A stretch of DNA of 64,000 nucleotides from Geodermatophilus normandii (GTDB lineage Bacteria; Actinomycetota; Actinomycetes; Mycobacteriales; Geodermatophilaceae): NCBI RefSeq assembly GCF_003182485.1, contig NZ_QGTX01000001.1:1446001-1510000 (forward strand), in the 5' to 3' direction. Shown piece after piece: positions 58,766-64,000 of this stretch (positions within the stretch are counted from its first letter, which is position 1; the number at the start of each line of letters is the position of its first letter). The notes beneath the pieces are model-generated. The model worked only from the letters and a program-made list of their open reading frames with translations, ran no database searches and was not told where the DNA came from. The position numbers and the translations under genes were made by a program.

Positions 58766-60268
58766 ATGACCCAGCAGGAGGCCGTGGACCGGGGGGCCGG
58801 CGCGACCGGACGCGGTGCCGTGGAGACCAACGGCATCAACGTCATCGCCGAGGAGGAGCGCCGCGGGCGGCCGCGCTCGCTGTTCTGGCCGTGGTTCGGC
58901 GCGAACGTCAGCGTCCTGGGCCTGGCCTACGGCTCGTTCCTGCTCGGCTTCGGCATCTCCGCCGGGCAGGCGCTGGTGGCCGGGGCGGTCGGCATCGTCG
59001 TGTCGTTCCTGCTGTGCGGGCTGGTCTCGATCGCCGGCAAGCGCGGGTCCGCGCCCACCCTGGTGCTCAGCCGCGCGGCGTTCGGCGTCCACGGCAACCG
59101 GGTGCCGGCCGCGCTGTCCTGGGTGCTCACCGTGGGCTGGGAGACGGTGCTGGTCAGCCTGGCCACGCTGGCGACGGCGACGGTGTTCGGCCAGCTCGGC
59201 TGGAGCGGCGGGACGACGACCCAGGTGGTCGCGCTGCTCGTCGTCGCGGCGCTGGTCGTGGCCGGCGGCGTGCTCGGCTTCGACGCGATCATGCGCATGC
59301 AGGCGGTCATCACCGTGGTCAGCGGCGTGCTCACCGTCGTCTACGTGGTCCTCGTCGCCGACGACATCCGGTGGTCGGCGGTGACCGCGGTCCCGGACGG
59401 GACGACGGCGGCCGTCGTCGGCGCGCTCGTGCTGGCGATGACCGGCTACGGCTTCGGCTGGGTGAACGCCGCCGCGGACTACTCGCGCTACCTGCCGCGC
59501 ACCGCCTCGACCGGCGGCGTCGTCGGCTGGACGACGTTCGGCGGCGCGCTGGCCCCGGTCGTGCTGCTGGGCACCGGCCTGCTGCTCGCGGCCTCGGACC
59601 CCGAGCTCTCCGGCGCGATCGCCGCGGACCCCATCGGCGCGCTCGGCGCGATCCTGCCGACCTGGTTCCTCGTGCCGTTCGTCGTCGTCGCGGTGCTCGG
59701 CCTGGTCGGCGGCGCGCTGCTGGACATCTACTCGTCGGGGTTGTCGCTGCTGGCCGCCGGTGTGCGGGTGCCCCGGCCGGTCGCGGCGGGCATCGACGGC
59801 ACGCTCATGGTGCTCGGCGCGATCTGGGTGGTCTTCCTCGCCGACGCGGACTTCTCGATCCAGTTCCAGGGGTTCCTGATCACCCTCGGGGTCCCCATCG
59901 CGGCGTGGTGCGGGATCTTCCTCGGCGACCTGGCGCTGCGCCGCAGCGACTACGCCGAGGCCGACCTCTACGACGCGCGCGGCCGCTACGGCGCCGTCCC
60001 GCCGGTGCCGCTGCTGCTGCTGGCCGTGGGCACCGTCCTCGGCTGGGGGCTGGTCACCAACACCTACGCCGGCTGGCTGGACTGGCAGGGCTACCTGCTC
60101 GGCCCGCTCGGTCTCGGCGGCCGCGAGGGCTCCTGGGCGTTCGCCAACCTCGGCGTGCTGGCGGCGTTCGCCGTCGGGCTGCTCGGCACGCTCGCGCTGC
60201 GCCGCGGCGCCGTCCGGGCGCAGGAGGCCGCCCCGGCGGTGCCGGAGCGGCCTCCTGTCGTGCGCTGA
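58766..60268 (+). CDS. NCS1-family purine/cytosine permease
   Basis: The 500-residue membrane protein has about 12 spans and NCS1 features: a soluble N-terminus ending in ETNGINVIAEEERRGRPRSLFWPWFGANVSVLGLAYG, GKRGSAPTLVLSRAAFGVHGNRVPAALSW, and GYGFGWVNAAADYSRYLP. It imports nucleobases, allantoin or related compounds. GGGGAGGAG lies 6 bases before ATG 58766; an in-frame start at 58733 is less likely. Its stop is 4 bases from that of the convergent binding-protein gene. Confidence 0.88.
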   Translation: MTQQEAVDRGAGATGRGAVETNGINVIAEEERRGRPRSLFWPWFGANVSVLGLAYGSFLLGFGISAGQALVAGAVGIVVSFLLCGLVSIAGKRGSAPTLVLSRAAFGVHGNRVPAALSWVLTVGWETVLVSLATLATATVFGQLGWSGGTTTQVVALLVVAALVVAGGVLGFDAIMRMQAVITVVSGVLTVVYVVLVADDIRWSAVTAVPDGTTAAVVGALVLAMTGYGFGWVNAAADYSRYLPRTASTGGVVGWTTFGGALAPVVLLGTGLLLAASDPELSGAIAADPIGALGAILPTWFLVPFVVVAVLGLVGGALLDIYSSGLSLLAAGVRVPRPVAAGIDGTLMVLGAIWVVFLADADFSIQFQGFLITLGVPIAAWCGIFLGDLALRRSDYAEADLYDARGRYGAVPPVPLLLLAVGTVLGWGLVTNTYAGWLDWQGYLLGPLGLGGREGSWAFANLGVLAAFAVGLLGTLALRRGAVRAQEAAPAVPERPPVVR

Positions 60269-60272
60269 GCGC

Positions 60273-61280
60273 TCAGTCCCGCAGGGCCTCGGCGAACAGC
60301 GGGACCGCGTTGTCCAGGGCGTACTCCGTGCCGAGGACCGAGCCGCTGGAGAAGGCGTTGGCCAGCGTCTCGTCGTCGAGCAGGACCGCGTTGCCCTGCT
60401 GCACCGAGCCCAGCGTCTGCCACAGCGGGCTGCCGGTGATCAGCGAGGGGTCGACGAAGATCGGGAAGACGACGGTCAGCGGCGCGTCGAGCAGCGAGAC
60501 CTGCTCGTCGGAGACCGGCACGAAGAAGCTCTCCGTGGCGAGGTCCTGGATCGCCGGCTTGTTGGTGAAACCGAGGGTCTCCATGAAGTCGACGCGGGTG
60601 TCGCCGCGGACGTAGGCGCCGAAGCCCTCGGAGGAGAAGGCGCCCACGGCGACCTCGGTGCCGTCGAACTCCGGATGGGCCGCGGCGGCGTCGGCGAAGC
60701 GCTGTACGAGGTCGCCGCGCAGCTGCTCGGCCTCGTCGGTCCGGCCCAGCGCCTGGCCCACCAGGTCGAGCTGCTGCTGCCAGGTGGTGAGGTACGGGTC
60801 CACGCCCTCGGGCTGGCCGATCGTCGGGGCGATGGCGCTGAGCGAGTCGTAGCGCTCCTGGGTGGCCGGCGACCGGGTGTCCAGGATGAGGTCGGGCTCC
60901 AGCGCGGCGATCGCCTCGAGGCTGGGCTCCAGCGTCTCGACGACCTCCGGCGCCTCGTCGTAGAGGCCCTCGGCCCACGGCCCCACGCCCTCGCCGCCGA
61001 AGGCCAGCCAGTCGCTCGCGCCGACCGGCTGGACGCCGAGCGCGAGCGCGGTCTCGGCGTCCGACCAGCCGAGGGCCACCACGCGCTGCGGTTCCTCCTC
61101 GACCTCGACGTCGCCGAAGGCGGTGCTGACGGTGACGGGGAAGCCGCTGCCGGCGCGGGACGCCGGGGACGACCCGGCGGCCGAGGAGCCGGCGTCGCCG
61201 GAGCCGCACGCGGCCAGCGCCCCGGCGGTGGTCAGGGCGGCCGCGACCAGGGCGGTGCGCCGGAGCAGGGGACGGGACAT
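60273..61280 (-). CDS. Iron-siderophore ABC transporter substrate-binding lipoprotein
   Basis: The 335-residue protein has a lipoprotein signal with lipobox LAAC (22-25) and the FecB/FepB fold: PVTVSTAFGDVEVEEEPQRVVALGWSDAETALALGVQPVGAS, PDLILDTRSPATQERYDSLSAIAPTI and a long linking helix. GAGGAG precedes ATG 61280, and an iron box lies 22 bases upstream of the ATG. It captures a ferric siderophore; no permease or ATPase gene is adjacent. Confidence 0.9.
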   Translation of the reverse strand: MSRPLLRRTALVAAALTTAGALAACGSGDAGSSAAGSSPASRAGSGFPVTVSTAFGDVEVEEEPQRVVALGWSDAETALALGVQPVGASDWLAFGGEGVGPWAEGLYDEAPEVVETLEPSLEAIAALEPDLILDTRSPATQERYDSLSAIAPTIGQPEGVDPYLTTWQQQLDLVGQALGRTDEAEQLRGDLVQRFADAAAAHPEFDGTEVAVGAFSSEGFGAYVRGDTRVDFMETLGFTNKPAIQDLATESFFVPVSDEQVSLLDAPLTVVFPIFVDPSLITGSPLWQTLGSVQQGNAVLLDDETLANAFSSGSVLGTEYALDNAVPLFAEALRD

Positions 61281-61301
61281 GCGGTTCTCCTCGCGAGTGG
61301 G

Positions 61302-61320
61302 GAAGGGCAGCCTAACCTCA
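61302..61320 (-). promoter_or_regulatory. IdeR/DtxR-type iron box
   Basis: On the minus strand TGAGGTTAGGCTGCCCTTC matches 14 of 19 positions of the IdeR/DtxR consensus (TTAGGTTAGGCTAACCTAA). It is placed to repress the siderophore-binding-protein gene when iron is plentiful. Confidence 0.65.
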
Positions 61321-61374
61321 CCTGAGCGCCGCACCCCGGGCGGCGGTCCCGGCCGCCCCCGTTAGGGTCCGGAC

Positions 61375-61913
61375 GTGACGCACCTCCCCGGCTGGCTCGT
61401 CGTCGTGGACATGCAGCGGGTCTTCGGCGACCCGGACTCCCCTTGGACGGCGCCCCGCTTCGAGGAGGTCCGCCCGCGCGTCCGGCGCCTCGTCGGGCCT
61501 TCGGCGAGCGGGTGGTCCTCACCCGCTTCGTGGCGCCGCAGCAGCCCGCCGGCGCGTGGGTCGGCTACTACGAGCAGTACCCGTTCGCCCTGCAGCCGCC
61601 GGACGCCCCGCTCTACGACCTCGTCGACGACCCGGGCACCGCGCGCGTGCTGAGCGCGACCACGTTCGGCAAGTGGGGCCCGGAGCTGGCGGAGGTGGTC
61701 GGCGCCGGACCGCTGACCGTGGCCGGTGTGGCCACCGACTGCTGCGTCGTCTCCACCGTGCTGCCGGCCGCCGACGCCGGCGTGCCCGTGCGCGTCGTCG
61801 CCGACGCCTGCGCCGGCAGCAGCGACGACGACCACGGCAGGGCGCTGCACCTCATGGGTCTCTACGCCCCGCTGGTCGAGGTCACCACCACCGACGCCGT
61901 GCTGGCCGGGTGA
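61375..61913 (+). CDS. Isochorismatase-like cysteine hydrolase, frame interrupted
   Basis: From GTG 61375 the frame reads LPGWLVVVDMQRVFGDPDSPW, with the catalytic Asp in VVDMQ. The remainder lies in another frame: FGERVVLTRFVAPQQPAGAWVGYYEQYPF, SATTFGKWGPELAEVV (Lys) and LTVAGVATDCCVVSTVLPAADAGVPVRVVADACAG (nucleophile Cys). Adding one G to GGG at 61495-61497 unites them into one protein of about 179 residues with Asp, Lys and Cys all present. TAGGGT (61363-61368) 6 bases before the start suggests a leaderless message. The stop overlaps the mftF start. Confidence 0.8.
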
Positions 61914-63342
61914 GGCTCCCGCCGCCGCCGGAGGCGCGGCTGCCCGACGGCTGGGCGGTGTGCCTCGACCCGCGCACCCGCCGCCTCGAGGGCGGGGCGG
62001 CCCTGCTCGGCGGCTCGCCGCTGCGGCTCCTGCGCCTGGCCCCGCGTGCCCGGGACCTGCTCGCCGGTGACCGCCTCGTCGTCACCGGCCCGGCGACGGC
62101 CGCGCTCGCCGCCCGGCTGCAGGACGCCGGCGTCGCCGTCCCGAGCCCGCCGGCGCCGCGCCCGGCCCGGACGGCGTGACCGTCGTCGTCCCGGTGCGGG
62201 ACCGCGCGCCCGGGGTCGCCCGCCTCCTGTCCGCCCTGCGCGCCGACCCGGACACCGCCGGCGTGCGCGTGCTCGTCGTCGACGACGGGTCGGCCGACGC
62301 CCCGGCGCTGGCCGCGGCCGCCGCGGCGGGTGGGGCCGAGGTGCTGCGGCACGACCGCTCGCGCGGTCCCGCCGCGGCGCGCGACACCGGCCTGCTCGCC
62401 GCGACGACGGAGGCCGTGGCCTTCCTCGACTCCGACTGCGTGCCGCGGCCGGGCTGGCTGGGCGTGCTGCTGCCGTACCTCGCCGACCCGCGGCTGGCCG
62501 TCGTCGCGCCGCGGATCACCGCCCTGCCCACCGCGCACGCGGGCTGGGTGACGCCCTACGAGACGGCGGTCAGCGCCCTCGACATGGGGTCGCGGCCCGG
62601 CCCGGTCGCGCCGCTGACGGGCCTGTCCTACCTGCCCAGTGCCGCGCTGCTGGTCCGGCGGACCGCGCTCGGCGAGGGGTTCGACACCGGCATGCGGGTG
62701 GCCGAGGACGTCGACCTCGTGTGGCGGCTGGCCGGTGCGGGCTGGCGGGTGCGCTACGAGCCGGCGGCGCGCGTGGACCACGAGCACCCGTCGTCGACGG
62801 TCGCCTGGCTGCGCCGGCGGGCCGTCTACGGCACCGGTGCGGCGCCGCTGGCCGCCCGGCACGGCCGCGCCGTCGCGCCGGTGGTGGTGAGCCCGTGGTC
62901 GGCGGCCGCTCTCCTCCTGGCGCTGGCCGGCGGCTGGCCGGGACGGGCGCTCGCGGCCGCCGTCCTCGGCGACGCCACGATCCGCCTGGCCCACCGGCTG
63001 GCCGGCCCCGGCCGCCGGGTCCCGTACGGCCTGGCCGCCGCGCTCGTGCTCCGCGGCACCGCCGCGGCCGGCCGCACACTCGCCCGCTCGGCCACCCGGC
63101 ACCACTGGCCGCTCACCGCCGGGGCGGCGCTGGTCTCCGGCCGTGCCCGCCGGGTCGCGCTCGCCGTCGCCGGAGCCGACGCCGTCCTCGGGTGGTGGCC
63201 GCACCGGTCGGCCGTGGGCCCGCTCCGGTTCGCCGTCGCCCGCCGGCTGGAGGACCTCGCCTACGGCGCCGGGCTGTGGGCGGGCGCGGTGCGCCGGCGG
63301 GACCCGTCGGCCCTGCTGCCCACGTCGCCGCCACGCGTCTGA
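61910..63342 (+). CDS. mftF: Mycofactocin glycosyltransferase, frame interrupted
   Basis: The N-terminal part (61910-62179) reads RLPDGWAVCLDPRTRRLEGG and AALLGGSPLRLLRLAPRARDLLAG, the PqqD-like region found at the start of MftF. The GT-A glycosyltransferase part begins at 62176 in another frame: VTVVVPVRDRAPGVARLLSALRAD, VLVVDDGSAD, AFLDSDCVPRPGWLG and GMRVAEDVDLVWRLAGAG, ending with membrane-associated helices and EDLAYGAGLWAGAVRRRD. One added G at 62169-62170 (giving ARDGVTVVVP) restores the single polypeptide of about 477 residues known from other species. As given, TGA and GTG overlap, so coupled translation of two halves is the alternative. MftF adds glucose units to the mycofactocin core. 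Confidence 0.88.
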
Positions 63343-63423
63343 CCTGCGGGCCCGGTGCCTGGCGCAATCGTGCGACGCGGGTCACCATGGGCAGACCATG
63401 AGTCTGCGCCCGGGGGGAACGCC

Positions 63424-64000
63424 GTGACCGGCGTCAGCCCGTGGCTCGCCCTGCCCGACGGCCCCCGACGCCCGGGCTCACCCGCCGGTTGCGGGCGGCG
63501 CACGAGACGCTGGTGACCCGCGGCGCCCCGCCGCCGCGGCCGGGCGTGCGGTCGGTGGTCTGGGACTCCTGGCGGCGCAGCCTGGGCAGCGGCGTCGACC
63601 CCGACGGCCAGGCCCCGCCGGTCGACCTCCTCGACGACGACCTGGTCGCCTACCGCGCCGCGCACCCGCTGGCCCAGGTGCTGCCGGTGATCCGCCGGCT
63701 GCTCGTGGAGGACGCCGAGGCCGACCGGATGATCGTGGCGGTCACCGACGCCGACGGCCGGATGCTGTGGGTGGAGGGCGACCGCCGGCTGCGCGCGCTC
63801 GCCGAGAACATGAACTTCGTGGCCGGGGCCCGGTGGTCGGAGGAGGTCGCCGGGACCAACGCCCCGGGGACGGCGCTGGCGGTCGACCACCCGGTGCAGA
63901 TCTACGGCAGCGAGCACTACCGCCGCCCGGTGCAGCCCTGGAGCTGCTCGGCCGCCCCGGTGCACCACCCGGTCACCGGGGTGCTCCTGGGCGCCATCGA
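63424..64000 (+). CDS. GAF-domain transcriptional regulator (AcoR-like), 5' part, frame interrupted
   Basis: GTG 63424 opens TGVSPWLALPDGP; the rest is in another frame: LTRRLRAAHETLVTRGAPPPRPGVRSVVWDSWRRSLGSGVDPDG and a GAF domain (VTDADGRMLWVEGDRRLRALAENMNF, GTNAPGTALAVDHPVQIYG and SEHYRRPVQPWSCSAAPVHHPVTG). One C added to the run at 63462-63466 joins them. The gene runs past the window end. The start resembles acetoin/alcohol-metabolism activators of the AcoR/MimR type. Its position after mftF suggests control of mycofactocin-linked alcohol oxidation, an inference. Confidence 0.75.

Noticed and set aside
58029..60268. Creatinine/cytosine catabolic pair (creatininase plus nucleobase permease)
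   Set aside because: The creatininase-family protein carries the GTISIGTEALT...LLVEYGRS stretch typical of MftE and lies in a mycofactocin region, so MftE is the better call; the permease is likely unrelated.

Overview
The window is about 73-75% GC by eye, gene-dense, with many GTG starts and strong G/C third-position bias. Codon usage, frequent leaderless starts (TANNNT about 7 nt before the start codon), an IdeR/DtxR-type iron box, class E sortase, DUF4383, LytR-CpsA-Psr and mycofactocin genes point to a high-GC actinobacterium. The gene families look most like Geodermatophilaceae (Blastococcus/Geodermatophilus/Modestobacter); that placement is inference. I saw no rRNA, tRNA, CRISPR array, insertion sequence or phage gene.

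Layout. 0-3.7 kb: end of a TauD-type dioxygenase, then a glycine-betaine-type ABC importer (binding protein, ATPase, permease). 3.8-13.8 kb: housekeeping and stress genes (xthA, LCP protein, azoreductase/MarR, ArsR-VOC, acyl-CoA dehydrogenase, DUF4383, carbamoyltransferase). 13.9-20.4 kb: amidase with small partner, RecQ-type helicase, and a coupled pair made of a cNMP-domain histidine kinase and a response regulator fused to a thioredoxin-reductase-like flavoprotein. 20.6-30.6 kb: molybdenum block (Mop-domain regulator, modABC, MobA-like, moaE, moaD, moaA), interrupted by a PP2C phosphatase and two CorC/HlyC membrane proteins. 30.7-36.2 kb: secreted protein, MFS, aldo/keto reductase, DUF3097, PRC-barrel/DUF2382 protein. 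36.4-42.1 kb: two MoxR-VWA modules with XdhC and MOSC between them, the accessory set expected for a molybdenum hydroxylase, although no such enzyme is in the window. 42.2-51.1 kb: nitronate monooxygenase, acyl-CoA synthetase, NDMA-type alcohol dehydrogenase, class E sortase, FAD monooxygenase, small proteins, aminotransferase V.

51.1-64 kb holds a dispersed mycofactocin locus: mftR, mftA (C-terminus IDGMCGVY), mftB and mftC are contiguous; mftE and mftF lie 4.4 and 8.3 kb farther on, separated by transporters, a TetR, a PPOX protein, an iron-type binding protein and an isochorismatase-like gene. mftD is absent. The alcohol dehydrogenase at 45.1-46.2 kb is of the type that uses mycofactocin as redox partner, so biosynthesis and a client enzyme are both present.

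Structural highlights: a palindromic element present four times, each next to a stop codon, whose stem bases co-vary while a GCCTGCGAG-like core is kept; five tandem 17-bp units, each carrying a ribosome-binding-site-like motif, immediately before a start codon; two small paralogous proteins of one unnamed family; and five or six genes whose frames are each restored by adding one G or C, most simply explained as homopolymer undercalls in the sequence.
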